Assembly (NCBI GenBank): GCA_029204225.1
Contig: CM055109.1
Span: 27,348,178-27,412,177 of the forward strand
Length of the DNA: 64,000 nt
Direction of reading: 5' to 3'
From: Diphasiastrum complanatum
Lineage: Eukaryota; Streptophyta; Lycopodiopsida; Lycopodiales; Lycopodiaceae
In this document: positions 1-13,082 of the stretch, one piece after another
Position numbering within the stretch: the stretch's first letter is position 1
Layout: each line of letters begins with the position of its first letter
The notes under the pieces: generated by a model
Told to the model about the DNA's origin: nothing
The model's input: only the letters and a program-made list of their open reading frames with translations
Databases searched by the model: none
Made by a program: the position numbers and the translations under genes

Positions 1-1231
1 TTTGTTTCCTGGCCGAAAACATGGGTGATTGATAGGTGCTCTGTAACTCTTCATCATCTGAGTCAAAGCTCACTTTTTGCCTTACTAAGCGTAGGTTGTG
101 TAGAATTTCAGGCAAGCTGCTTGCTCTTGGACGTCGAAGGGATCGATCAATCTGTCCTCCACTCTCTTTCAGTAGCTCAGATTGGCAAGGTTCTGAAAAC
201 TTCATGTCAATTGGAAGGTCAAAATCTGCAGAGAGGAACCGATTATCCTCCTGCATCAATATGCTGAGATCATCCGCGCCACAGTTGCGCATGGCTCTTC
301 CCTGGAAAATTTCCAGGTCTTTATCACTCAAATTACTCTTGCTTACATTTTCGGAAGTGTCTCCACAAAGGAATTTCTCAAGAACAGAATAGTTGGTCTG
401 ACTAGAAGTCTGGGGAAGACCTTGACGAGGTAGAAAGTCGATCTTAGAATCCTCAATGTCCTGTAGAGAGGTCATCACATCCTCCAGGCCTGAATCTTCG
501 TAAGCAGCCGATTTCTGCTCAGGCAACTCATGCGGCTTCTGAGATCCCACGTCTCTGTTGTAAATTCGGCAAAGAACCCAATCATCCAACTGCAATTGCA
601 AAGCAGAAGTCAATGTCAATTAAAGCTCTCCTCTATCTGGTACTCAACACACTCAGAACAAGAACACTGTTCAAAGCTAAACAATTTATGGCTAGAGTTC
701 TTTCATGCACAGACTGATCAATAGGTTCTAGTGGCTTACTCTTAGTGATCCTTTCTTTCTGGCAGGGAATGGCTTCCCACCACTGTCAATAAGCCGATAC
801 TCATGCATAATCCAGTTGGTCTTCGCACCTTTAGCTGCTTTGCCTGCATAGAAAACAAGGGCTTTTTTCACGCCAACTTTCTGAGGACCACCGGCGCTTG
901 AGCTTAGTATGGGCTTATCTGTGCCAGTGGCTTTCCAATAGCCTGAAGCCGCCGCCCTGTTAGGCCTTGCTCCATTGGGATATTTCCTATCCCGAGGACT
1001 GAAAAAGTACCACTCTCGCTCCCCAAAGAGAGCCTGGCTCGGGAGATCCCAGGGGTCGAATTTGTAGAGATCGAGCTCTGCTATGATTGGAATCGAGAAA
1101 GGGCGAGCATCAGTTTTTCTTGAGAGGTAATGCACCACCAGCTCTTCATCAGTTGGGTGGAACCTAAACCCAGGAAGAAGCTGCAGCTGTGCAGCCACAT
1201 CTTTCGTTGCTTCTGCTTCCTTCTCCATCAC
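1..1231 (-). CDS. NAC-domain transcription factor, 3' end beyond window
   Basis: A plant-specific nuclear transcription factor that binds DNA and dimerises through its N-terminal NAC domain. Exon one (1231-740) encodes 164 residues with NAC subdomains A ([19 protein letters not shown], residues about 18-36), B ([16 protein letters not shown]), C ([15 protein letters not shown] and [13 protein letters not shown]) and D ([23 protein letters not shown]). A canonical donor (AGA|GTAAG) ends the exon at 740 and an AG acceptor at 591-590 gives a 150-bp intron. The next exon (589-1) opens with subdomain E ([11 protein letters not shown]) and stays open, without stops, to the window edge as an acidic, Ser/Gln-rich tail typical of NAC activation regions. 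About 360 residues are visible. Start: two adjacent Met codons at 1231. The intron usual between subdomains A and C in many NAC genes is absent. The domain resembles the ATAF-type stress clade from memory; clade assignment is inference. Confidence 0.93.
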
Positions 1232-2011
1232 AAATTTATCAACGTCTTCTCTTACTTTTATTATACCGCACGTTTATCCCAAGCAAAACAATGTCACTGA
1301 GGTATCGCAATATATTCGATGGAGTCGTAATACATATATCAGGACCGAGTGAAGACTGGGTACTTACAACTGTAGCTCAATTCATGGAAATCCTTCAATT
1401 TTCTTCTCGAACTTTCTATGCCACCCAATTCAGGACGTCGCCAGGATGCTGCAATCTACTGACTTATAACATACCAGCAATAACTTATATACCAAGCAAC
1501 TGCCGTCGACAGTCCAGTCCAAGATGGGAGAAATCTGCAAGAATTGCACACGTGCATGCTGATGCAAATCGGGTGAGAAAAACAGAAGCTCTAGATCTTC
1601 CCGGTTCTTGGAAAGCATCACTTAATATATTCAGTGCGTTGAACAAGCTGGTATATCGAACGATCTGGGCTGTTATTCAATGCAGGGAAAACACTGATCT
1701 ATGGCTCCATGTGTGGCGAAAATGACAGGCAACAGTACGAATGCTGCAAGCAAAGCGAAATGATGGAGAAGCTACAACAAGGGAGTTGAATAAGGCAAGT
1801 AATCTCCCACCATATCTGAGCAGGATCGTCATACTATTCATCCCTGGACTACTGATCAATCAGTACGTCGTCAGAGACGAAAGGTTTCGTCATGGAATTT
1901 GGGTGAAGGGTCAAGCAAAGCAGGAGAAAAGTGAAGGGTCGGGTGATCTTCTAGGGCAACTCCCAATTGAGCACGTGAAGGGGGGATATATATATATATA
2001 TATAGAGGCAA
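1232..2011 (-). promoter_or_regulatory. Putative NAC upstream region
   Basis: Sequence lying 5' of the NAC start on the minus strand, with no convincing gene of its own. It contains a CACGTG G-box core at 1972-1977 and an alternating TA run at 1986-2003 that could act as a TATA element. They sit about 750 bp from the ATG, so a long 5' leader would be needed. Function is inferred from position only. Confidence 0.25.
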
Positions 2012-3253
<1,242 letters not shown>

Positions 3254-3263
3254 GTTCATTTTC

Positions 3264-3530
3264 TTTGTTGGGGAGATAGAAGTTTGAAGATCTTCAGAGA
3301 AGAGACATAAGTTGGAAATTTTAATGTTGTGAGAGAAATAGAGAGTCTTTGTTGGGGAGATAGAAGTTTGAAGATCTTCAAAGAAGAGACATAAGTTGGA
3401 AATTTAATGTTGTGAGAGAAATAGAGAGTCTTTGTTGGGGAGATAGAAGTTTGAAGATCTTCAGAGAAGAGACATAAGTTGGAAATTTTAATGTTGTGAG
3501 AGAAATAGAGAGGACTCTCTCTCTCTCTCT
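3264..3530. repeat. 84-bp tandem repeat, three copies, followed by CT run
   Basis: Three consecutive copies of an 84-bp unit (3264-3347, 3348-3430 with one T missing, 3431-3512), each beginning TTTGTTGGGGAGATAGAAG and ending in a GAGAGAAATAGAGAG stretch. The last copy runs into a short CT array (3513-3530), so the block is bounded by GA on the left and CT on the right, which are complementary. The minus-strand ORF across it merely reflects the repeat and is not annotated as a gene. Confidence 0.95.
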
Positions 3531-6234
3531 CATGATTTGGCACCTCGTCAATCATTCTACCTATAAAAATAAAATGGAAAGGTATGTGCAATGAGGTTGC
3601 ACATAGGTGAATGTAACGTGTGCCAATTAGCCTTCAAGATTGGTGTGAGACCTTCATTTTGAGCAACTTATATGTAAGATATGTCTTATAAAATGGAGTG
3701 CATTCCATAGGAAGTGCAACACATACAAATTATATTGTCCCATTGTCTCTGTCAAAACACATAATCTCAAAAGCATAGAGTAGAGTCACTAGCAATTGTT
3801 TGTCTTCTCAAAAGCACAAGACCAAGAAGAAAAGACACACAACTTGAGCCAGATTTAGCTAGCTGAGAGGAGGAGAATGTCCACAATCTTGGCTTGGCTA
3901 TCAAACAATGTGTCAATTATGGAGGGCAAGTGGGAGCTTATGTGTTAATGAGATGTTAATATCTCTTGTGCAACACCAAAACATTGTTGAAGACTATATG
4001 TTTGAGAGCCAAATTTGGAATAGGCTAGACAAGGATCCAAATTTTTTGTTTGATTTTTACAATTCGTTTTTATGGTAAGTAAGCTTTAAGCATTCAACAA
4101 TACTTCTTCCACTTGTTTTGTTCTTATGTATTCCTTTAAACTTTGTGAAACATCATTGAGCTATTGTTATGCATATCATATGCTACAAGTGGTGGCAATG
4201 ATCTCCTAGAATGATAATTGAAGTAGCAACAATATCGTAGCAATATCCATTTATTTTTGTGCTTATGTTGGGTAGTACCAAGTTTTTGTTGACCTTTCAA
4301 CTTTTATGCAACTTGTAAATGTCACAAGACTAAAAATTGAAGAGAACATCACTTTGTGAATATTTTTGACATACCACAATTAGCAATGAAAGATAGATTA
4401 GCTAGAATTATCATGCAATTTTGAGTTTGTCTTTTTTTTTCTTAAAAACATGACATTTTACATTTTTGTAAAATTGACGCACATGTTAAATTATTTGGTT
4501 CCACATTCTGCTTTGCAAATTTTTTAATCTAATTTTTTTTAATATAGCTATTCAATAGTCAAAATTAGCTATACTATTTTCATACTTCAATGTGATGTGT
4601 GAGTGTTTTCAATTTATTCTACTAATGTTAAAATTTGTTAGTTGTTTTCTAGGTCAAAGCCCATTATTCATATTTCAAAGGTCAACATATTTTTTGAGGA
4701 TCAACCTCATTCAACAAGATCTCATCATACATGTCATTTCAACATACAAGCTTAAAAAGTGCACCTTAGGTATTCTAAGAGTTCTCATATTATAGTACAT
4801 TGTTAAAATGTCACATAATATTCTCAAGAAGCCCACACTTCAAATTGAAATATGGGAATGATAGGTTCTTTTCATTCTTCAATATCTATATATTGGAGAT
4901 TTGAAATGGAAAATAACTTGCAAGGCAACTTTCATGAATAAAATGGCATGTTATGGACATCAACATCACCAAAGACACCAATGCGTAAAGGAAAATTTGA
5001 ATATCAAAGCATAACTCTATATATTATAAGGTTATTATGAAATAGAGTACTAATATTATCAAGATTAGTTGGAGTGCATGTTTTCAAGTGGCCCATCATA
5101 ATACCACCCTTAAAATTTTTTAGCTACTCAGTGTTGAAAATGCATATAAATGTTTTTTGATGTGCAAAGTGTTCGTCAAATTTCAAAATATTGTGAAATT
5201 TTTTTATCTTCCAAATGTATATTTTGCTTAAAAAAGAACTTACAATTTCAAGATGGTAAAGCTTGATGTCCTATACATCCCCTTATGTGTGAATAAGAGA
5301 TTGTGACACGATTATCTTGTAGATTTTCATGTGATAGCATCAAAAGATTGAGATGATACTTAAATTATTCAATAAGTGTACTACATAGTAGATATGATAC
5401 ACATCAGATTCTATCTCTAATGATTGTGTATTTCTAGATATAGACTAGTACATGATAGGTCTGATATGGAAGTTTAATACATATCCTATGTAGATTTCCA
5501 TTTCATAACAAAAGATCTTCATATGAAAGTAACAAAAGATTGAGATAATGCTTACATCATATCTTGAGATTTGACATTTAGTCCATGCAATTTTAATATG
5601 AGTTCTTTAGTAAAGTTTATGCATGTCATATGTCATTTAATTTAAGATTTAGCTTGCAACTTTTTTTTCTCAATATCCAAAATAGAGTGGTTGAAGCATA
5701 AAACAACACAAAAAATAATAGAAAGTATAGAGACAATCTAAATATTCTAATCATTCAACATGAAATATGATTCAAAAATATTAGAAGAAGTTGATGGGCC
5801 ATTTTAAATTTGCCCGTCAAATTGAAGACTTAAACAACCCTTTTCTCATCGACTTTGACAACCCTTTGCTCATCGATCACCAAATTGTTTTTGCCCTTTA
5901 AACATGTATACATAATCTTTGATGTGTGAAATGTTCATCAAATTTCAACATCATTTACATCATCAAATATATGGTAGTACACATCGGTCAATTCTATCTT
6001 TGAAGAGTGTCTCTAGTAGTTTGTAGCTACCATGATTCAAGTGACATGGGATTTTGATACATATTATATTAAATATGACATTAAGATCCATGTATGAGTC
6101 GTAGAAGGTTTGCATATTTATTTAATTATTGGATGTAACTATAACTGCTTACTTGGATTTATGGAGCATAGGTTTTTAAGAATAACCCCTTGTAAAAATA
6201 CAACGAAATAATTTATTCAAATAAGTAACATTTT
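3531..6234. other. AT-rich spacer, no gene seen
   Basis: About 2.7 kb of AT-rich DNA with no ORF over 70 codons, no domain motif and no clear repeat pair. It may be an old degraded transposable-element layer, but nothing in the sequence proves it. Confidence 0.6.
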
Positions 6235-6448
6235 ACCTAGCAAGGAGGTGCGAGATTGACTTGCTTGTGCTTGGATTTAGAAATGGTTGGGTGGTGAATT
6301 CTTGAGGCCGTTTTGATTGTCTACTTTGGAAGGATCTTAGGGACATTGGAGGAGAGGCACCTTGGAGGGCTCTTTGGAGGCATTGGTGGACATAAACCCA
6401 AAAGCTTGGAGGGTAGCTCTTCCTAGTTGTAAAAGTGGTATTAGAGCC
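6235..6448 (+). mobile_element. Gy-A: end of gypsy 5' LTR and primer-binding site
   Basis: The stretch resembles the last 250 bp of the intact gypsy LTR at 59,462-60,504: both share GGTTGGGTGGTGAAT, a GGAGGAGAG run, repeated CTTGGAGG motifs and end just before a primer-binding site. Here the site reads TGGTATTAGAGCC (6436-6448), one base off the initiator-tRNA-Met complement. The upstream part of the LTR is missing or unrecognisable. Confidence 0.7.
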
Positions 6449-6921
6449 TCTTCCAAAGTGGTGATAGTAAATTCTAAACCTCTTTTTTTGTTGCATAAAA
6501 ATTTGTCATCAAATTGTTATGATACTGTTATTGAAATAGCACCAATTGTTGCTTCTAGAAATTCGTGTGCTTTTCAATAAGGACTGGTTTCCTGATTTTT
6601 AAATGACTTTCTAAGTTTAGAATAGAGTGGCTAGCAAGCACACATCTTCATTTTGATAGGTAGAAGTGTTTGCAAGTTGAAAAGTAGGCTGAACTTAATA
6701 GTGTTTCATGAAAAAGACGATTGGTTTTTTTTTTTGAAGTAGAAAAGTGATAGTTTGGCTTTTTGTGGGCTGTACCAAATTTCTGGGCCCAACAAATAGG
6801 TGCCCAACTTCCACTTTCAATAGTTTTTTTTGAAGTTTTGTTTGTGCCTAAAGTGAAGTTGCCAAATGTAGAGGAAGTTTTGGATATTTGGTGTTGCACG
6901 CCCACTAAAATATAGTGAGGA

Positions 6922-7309
6922 AGCAACCCATCATAGGCCAAAACTACCTTTTATTTTATTTTTCTATTTTTTTTTTCACAAAACTTCAATGGACTTCAAA
7001 TCTGATTTTTTGTCTATTTTTACCTTGGATTAAGAAAAATAGGCTAAAAAAGATCTGTTTTTTGTGAAGGGAATTATGACATAGAAGGTAAGTTTAATTT
7101 TGTTATGGGTTTGTGAATAAGCAACCCATCATAAAGTAAACAACCTTTCCTTCTGGTTTTCTGGTTTTTTCACAGAACTTCAGTGACCTTCAAATCTAAT
7201 TTTTGATGTATTCTTACCTTGGATTAAGAATGATAGACTAAAAATTTTGCTTTTTGTGAAGGGAAGTATTTTTCGAAGGTGGGTTTGATTTTGTTAGGAT
7301 TTTGTGAAT
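6922..7309 (+). repeat. 198-bp tandem duplication in the Gy-A leader
   Basis: Two imperfect copies, starting at 6922 and 7120 with AGCAACCCATCATA. Both contain ACCTTGGATTAAGAA and TTTTTGTGAAGGGAA. The duplication lies between the primer-binding site and gag of the gypsy element, in its untranslated leader. Confidence 0.8.
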
Positions 7310-7668
7310 TCATTATCTTCTTAGCTATTCGATTTAAAGAGAAAGAATTGCTCTCAACTCTTAGAAACAAATGTTAGTTCTCCATTCTACATTGCTAGAA
7401 ATATAGATGAAACCATTTTTTTAATATGGTAGATGTAAATGGAAATTTGCCACCAAATTTAGCAATGGTTCATTATGAGTGATGTTATGGGAAACTAAAA
7501 GAGGAATCCAACATGTAAATGAAAACTTGGATAAGTTAGAATTCATTTGCGTATGATTGAATTCAAAAAAAAATTTAAACTTTTGGAAATTGAGCTCAAC
7601 AGTCTTACTCTAATCTTAGTTTTCTTTGTTGTTGCTTTGAATACTAGGATCTCAATCAAGACTCTCCC

Positions 7669-8235
7669 ATGGATCAATCAACCTCTAATCCTACCTTTGA
7701 CTTGTCTAAACCTGATAGTGTGGCACAAGCCCTACAACTCCTCTACCAAGAAATTCAAGAGACAAACCAACAACTACATGAAACTAATTTAAAGAATCAA
7801 GCTCTTGAGTCTAAGTTGGCCAATCAACGAAATCATGTAGTACCTCCTCTCGTTAAAGTATATAAAGGAGAAAAGAAAGAGAGGAGTCTACAAGTAGTAA
7901 ATTCATGGCTTAATATTTGGAATAAGATTTTTGTCGTGAATCAATTTTTCGAAAGTGAAAAACTATCCATTGCTACTATGTTTTTGGATGGAAAAGCTTT
8001 AGTATGGTGGGAGAACTTAGTAGCCAAAGGAAAACAACCATTAACATGGGAGGGGTTTTGCCTAATATTCAAGGAATACTTTCTTCCCTTGTTAGATGAT
8101 TATGAACATTTTCAAAAACTTTCGGGGTTGACTATGACAAAGGCCTTGATCAATTTATTCAAGATTTCCATGAGTATCCTCTTTATAGTGAAATACCTCC
8201 AAAGATATAGATGCTCTCCCCATCAAAAAGAGTGA
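7669..8235 (+). pseudogene. Gy-A gag remnant
   Basis: Capsid region of a Ty3/gypsy retrotransposon. The protein begins MDQSTSNPTFDLSKPDS, has a Gln/Asn-rich coiled-coil-like N-terminus, then the retrotransposon gag core (VVNSWLNIWNKIFVVNQF, LVWWENLVAKG, WEGFCLIFKEYF). It matches the gag of Gy-D near 60,853-61,122. After about residue 155 the frame shifts, and compared with Gy-D the following several hundred bases are gone: the gag C-terminus, the zinc knuckle and the protease catalytic DTG are all missing. Coding resumes in the downstream part of the protease region. The gene cannot make a complete capsid. Confidence 0.85.
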
Positions 8236-8248
8236 GAAGAAGTACTGT

Positions 8249-9770
8249 GTGACAATGACATCTAGATGTAATTCTGAACCCATGGATTATGTGGTTCCTA
8301 ATGTACCATTGCACATACAGGATTATGTTGAAATACTAGAATTCCATGCTGTTAATTTGGCAAATGTGGATGTTGTTTTTGGGCAACAATGGCATTATGA
8401 TAAGAATAAATCTTTGAAAATTGATTTTGTTGAAAAATCTTTAACTTTTATGCATGATTGTTCTTTAATAAAGATTAGTGCTAGTTTAAGTGTTGATGCT
8501 ACTAGTATTAAACCTTACTCTAAGCATGAACATAATTTTTTCATAAAGAACACGGAGTATAAAATTTATTTATGTTTTCACAAAAACCTAATTTGTTGCA
8601 ATGATGAGATTCTTAAACTTAATGCCATGAACATACCTAGCGAGAACACTCCTAAATTTAAAGCCTATAGTGAACTTAGGCAAGAATTTAATGATGTTTT
8701 TTAGACCTTCCTATAGGTTTACTACCTGAAAAGTCTTTAGATTACAAAATTGACCTTATACCTGGTTCAATTCCTATTGCACAACACCCTTATAGGATGA
8801 GTGCATCGGAAGAGACTGAGGTACAAAGGCAATTAAGTGAGTATCTAGAGAAAGGGTGGGTTAAACCTAGTAAGTCTCCTTGGGCATCACTAGTGGTTTT
8901 GGTCACCAAGAAGGACTGTGTGGACTATAAAAAATTGAACAAAGCTACAATTAAGAATAGGTATCCACTACCATGAATGGATGACCTAATAGATTATCTT
9001 GGTGGCACAAGGTACTTTACCAGGATAGACCTAAGATCAGGGTATCATCAGATTCACATTAAGGTAGAGGATATACGCAAGACGGGTTTTCAAACTCGTT
9101 TTGGACACTACGAGTTTTTGGTGGTTCCATTTGGTTTAACCAATGCACTAGTGACTTTCCAACAAATCATGAATGATTTGTTCAGGCCATTTTTGGGAAG
9201 ATTCTTGGTAGTGTTCTTGGATGATATGCTAGTATTTAGTAACACTTTGGCAGAACATAAGGAGCATCTTAGGATTGTCTTAGACATCTTAAGAAGAGAA
9301 AAGCTCTTTGCCAAAGAGTCTAAGTGTGACTTTTTCACTAAGGAATTATCATATCTAGGACATAAGATTTCTGAACGAGGAGTAGAGGCTGATCGTATTC
9401 GGAGGGTTATTGAATGGCCAATTATTACTACAGTTCGAGAAATCAAGTCATTCTTGGATTTCATAGGAGTTTTTCGTTGACATATACCCCAGTTTGCTGG
9501 GATGGCATTTCCCCTTACTCAAGCTTTGAAAGGCTTTAAGAAACTTAGCCGGAGGGCTAAAAGTCCACTAGTGGTGTGGACAGAGAATATGAATAATAGT
9601 TTTGAGTTGCTTACGAAAAGTGTGACAACACCAATCTTGATCATTGGAAATCATAAGAAACCATTTGTGATTAGGACCGATGCTAGTGATTATGCGATTG
9701 GAGCTGTCTTGATGCAGGATGGACATCTTGCTGCTTTTGAAAGCAAGAAACTCAATCCGGCTCGGAGGAA
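8249..9770 (+). pseudogene. Gy-A protease tail, reverse transcriptase and RNase H start
   Basis: Polymerase part of the same gypsy element. In order: late protease region (8249-8704), RT with [46 protein letters not shown] and the catalytic FLDDMLVF motif (about 8750-9470), then connection and RNase H start (IRTDASDYAIGAVLMQDG, about 9660-9720). Lesions are a small deletion giving a stop at 8702, a short internal deletion near 8918, TGA at 8974-8976 and TGA at 9478-9480. RNase H is cut after ESKKLNPARR, where the reading frame passes without a break into copia sequence. Confidence 0.9.
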
Positions 9771-11702
9771 GGATGATCCATGCTCTAGCAAAGGAATCAT
9801 GGTTGGATATTCATCCGCCAAAAAGGCTTATAGAGTCTTTGTACTCTCTACTTCACAAGTGATTGAAAGTAGAGGTATTATATTCCATGAAGATCAACAT
9901 CCATCATTTGAAGGGGCCGAGATCAAGTTACCTCAAGATTAATCAACTATCATGCCTATTGAAGACAATCAAGAGATGCTGGGGTCGAGATTTGAGGTGG
10001 AGTCTGCTCGGGTTTTCACACCTAGGAGGACATCAAGAGAGAGATCCAAGTCTAAGAGGCCTTCTTATGTTGACAAAGGCAAGCAAGTGGATCTTGATTC
10101 CACCAACTTTGCATATTTCATCTCACATGAAGAGCCAAAGGATGTTGAAGAGGCACTCAATACCAAGGAGTGGTATGAGGCCATGAAGCAAGAATATGAA
10201 GCCTTGATCATCAACAACACTTGGGAGCTTGTGGATCCTCCATCCAACAAGCACATCATTGGATCCAAGTGGGTATTTCGAATCAAGTATAATCAAGATC
10301 GCACCATCAACAAGTACAAGACAAGATTATGCGCCAAGGGATTTTCTCAAATCCATGGACTTGATTATGAAGAGACCTTTGTACCTATGGCAAACATGGT
10401 GACAAAAAGTTTTCTTATATCTCTTGCTACCTATTTCAAGAGGAAGGTGCTCCAATTAGATGTTTCCAATGAATTTCTCAATGGTTATCTTGAAGAGAAA
10501 ATCTACATGGAACAACCTCAAGGATTCATCAAGGATGAATCAAAAGTGTGCTTTCTTTTTAAAAGTCTTTATGGACTCAAGCAAGCACCAAGATCTTGGT
10601 ATGAGGGACTCAATTCTTTTCTTATCTCACTAGGATTCACTCTTAGTGAATATGATCCTTCCATGTGTCTAAAGTTTGTTGCTAGTGAAAGTGTTATTAT
10701 TCTTATCTATGTAGATGACATTAACCTATGTGGAAGTTGTATCAAATTGGTTGAAGAAACCAAAGTGGCACTTGGAATAGAGTTTAAGATGCAAGATCTA
10801 GGAGAGATCCGAGTTTAAGAAGCAAGATCTAGGAGAGATCCATTATATCTTAGGGTCTAGAGATTGACTTTCATGATGATTATGCTTTCATTTGTCAATC
10901 TAGATATGATCTTGCTATGTTGAAAAAATTTCATATGGAAAGTTGTAAGGGCATTGATACACCAATGGATCACATTGTAAAAGATCCTAATAAAGGTGAT
11001 GAAAGATCCTTTGAGGACATCACACTTTTTAGGAGTCTTATTGGCTCCTTGATATGGCTTACCATCACTGGGGCCGCCGATTTGAGCTATTTTGTGCACA
11101 AGTTGAGCCAATCTATGCAAGATCCAAAGATCCAACATTGGAAGATTGCCAAGAGGGTGCTAAGGTATATATCTTCATCACATGATTATGGCTTACTTTA
11201 CAAGAGTGAAGATTTATCCATTATTGGCTACTCGAATTCGGACTTTGCAAGTGATAAGGTGGATCGAAAGTTCACAAGTGCATATACTATCTTTTTTGGA
11301 GGAAATATCATACCTTGGCTTCCCAAAAAGCAAGATACTATCTCTCTTTCTTCTTGTGAGGCCGAGTATAAAGCACTCATTACATCAACAAAAGAAGTGC
11401 TTTGGATCAAGAGGATTCTATTGGAGCTGAAGTGCATCAAAGTGGAGGAGCTACTATTGATTTATTGTGATAAGATCTCGGCCCAAGCTCTTGCAAATAA
11501 TACAATTTTTTATGCAAGAAGCAAGCACATAGAAGTGGCACACCACTTTGTGAGAGAGAAGCTTATTGGAGGAGAGATCCATTTGGAGCATATTGATTCA
11601 TCATCTTGTATTGCCGATCTACTCATCAAGCCTCTACTCAAGAGTTCCTTCATCAAACATAGATCTAATCTTGGAATGATTCCAAGATCCATGCTTGTCT
11701 AG
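9771..11702 (+). pseudogene. Co-A: copia 3' half (integrase end, RT, RNase H)
   Basis: Ty1/copia polyprotein from the integrase C-terminus (KGIMVGYSSAKKAYRVF, matching Co-B near 19,800) through the variable linker and RT (WELVDPPSNKHIIGSKWVF, LDVSNEFLNGYLEEKIYM, LYGLKQAPRSWYE, catalytic YVDDINLCG near 10,710) to RNase H (SLSSCEAEYKAL, RSKHIEVAHHFV). Stops at 9940 and 10,816 interrupt it; the second follows a 31-bp tandem duplication (10,780-10,841) that shifts the frame. The last ORF (10,917-11,702) ends 24 bp before the 3' LTR. No gag, protease or integrase core belongs to it: gypsy DNA lies there instead. Confidence 0.93.
10780..10841 (+). repeat. 31-bp tandem duplication in Co-A RT
   Basis: Two adjacent 31-bp copies (10,780-10,810 and 10,811-10,841) that differ at one base, each starting GAGTTTAAG and ending GGAGAGATCC. 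Because 31 is not a multiple of three, the duplication breaks the RT frame. Confidence 0.95.
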
Positions 11703-11725
11703 ATTAGATATCTTTCTAGGAGGAG

Positions 11726-12444
11726 TGTGAAAATTATAAAAATTTATCTATCATAGCTTTAGGGCTCTGCTAAGTTTTTTATGTCAAGCATATTTGTGTA
11801 GGACTTTGATAGGGCCAAAATTGGCAAAGATGACAAAATGGTCAATTTCACATGTAAAGCCACAATTTGGCCAAAAGTAGTTTATGATGCAAACTCAAGC
11901 TAGTTAGGCTTGTGACACTTGTGCAAATGTGATTTGATGAGTGATCAAGTCAAAGTGTTGGCAAAGTCAAAGGGTCCAGTCACAATTGAGAAATCCATAT
12001 GAAGGGTCCAATAGAATTGCAAGATGGATGCATCACTCATCCAATAGGATTAGAGAGGCTAGGATTAGGGCTCCAATAGGATGTAAGCATGGATCTCCAT
12101 GATTTTTATATGTACTCTCTTTACCAATCATAATCTAATTGAGTTTTTGAGTCATTTTGAGTGCAATCAAGTTTTGCTTGTATTTCTTTCTCTCTCTACC
12201 CGAGAGCAAATTGGTCTATTCTCTCTGTACCCGAGGAGAGTAGCTTAATTTGACTTAGAATTTTTATGATGTACTTTTCCCACGTGTGAAAACACTTTGG
12301 TTATCAATCTATGCATCTATCTTTGCCTCTTTGCCTTAGATTTTGACATAAATCTTGTATTTCAATCTAGCGTTGATCTAATAAGCTTTGCTTAGGAGAT
12401 CATTCTCACACATTATGGCATTCCCACATGTGTGAATTTTCACA
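11726..12444 (+). mobile_element. Co-A 3' LTR
   Basis: The LTR starts TGTGAAAATT directly after a purine-rich tract (AGGAGGAG) and ends AATTTTCACA, so its ends are 10-bp inverted repeats of 719 bp total length. Inside are repeated TCCAATAGGAT motifs, a CCCGAGAG/CCCGAGGAG pair with flanking CTCTCT, and CACGTGTG-type palindromes also found in the Co-B and Co-E LTRs. The flank CGTAT follows; the left duplicate cannot be checked because the 5' half of the element is absent. Confidence 0.88.
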
Positions 12445-12482
12445 CGTATTATTAAAAAACTTATTTATCATCTTATTCTATT

Positions 12483-13082
12483 TGCTTGGAATACAAAACT
12501 GGAGGATCTAGTTAAATCAACTATCAAGAGGTTGGAAGAAGTTCTTTTAATCTTGATGGATCCAACTATCGCTTGTGGTCATTTAAGATTAAAATCGTGC
12601 TAATGGCCAAGGAGTTGTATGATGTTGTCACAGGTGCAGAGGCAAGACCCGAAGCAGACAATGCTGCAATCTCTCAATTGAAGCTGAAGGATGGAAAAGC
12701 TTTTGCACTGATCATCCTCAACATATCAGACACACAAAATGGTCATGTGTTTGAAGCTTAGACCTCAAAAGGAGTATGGGACATCTTGAGCACACTGTAT
12801 GATCATGATGTAGCCTCCAAGCTACACCTCAGAAGGAGATTCTTCTCCCTCAAGATGAGAAATGGTGATTCATTACATAATCACATGAACCAGTTCAAGA
12901 ACTTGCTATAGCAAATAGCCATTTTCGGATCAGTCATAGACGATCAAGACGCAATAATGGCACTGCTTTCAAGCTTGCCAATATCGTATGACAACTGGGT
13001 GATGATGATCACTACACACCCAAAGTTGACTCTATCAAGGGTCGTTACAATGTTGCTACATGAAGGCAAGGAAACCATCTAG
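12483..13082 (+). pseudogene. Copia gag fragment
   Basis: Remnant of a copia gag (UBN2-type) region: SNYRLWSFKIKIVLMAKELYDVV, then KGVWDILSTLYD, SLHNHMNQFKNLL and a serine/leucine block before the usual zinc-knuckle region. It corresponds closely to the gag of Co-C on the other strand (37,989-38,398). In-frame stops occur at 12,759 and near 12,908. No LTR or primer-binding site is attached on its left, where it begins just after the Co-A LTR. Confidence 0.8.

Noticed and set aside
1189-1725. Plus-strand 178-codon ORF overlapping the NAC start
   Set aside because: Antisense to the NAC 5' end and upstream region, no motif; a chance frame.
3256-3591. Minus-strand 111-codon ORF
   Set aside because: Simply the translation of the 84-bp tandem array.
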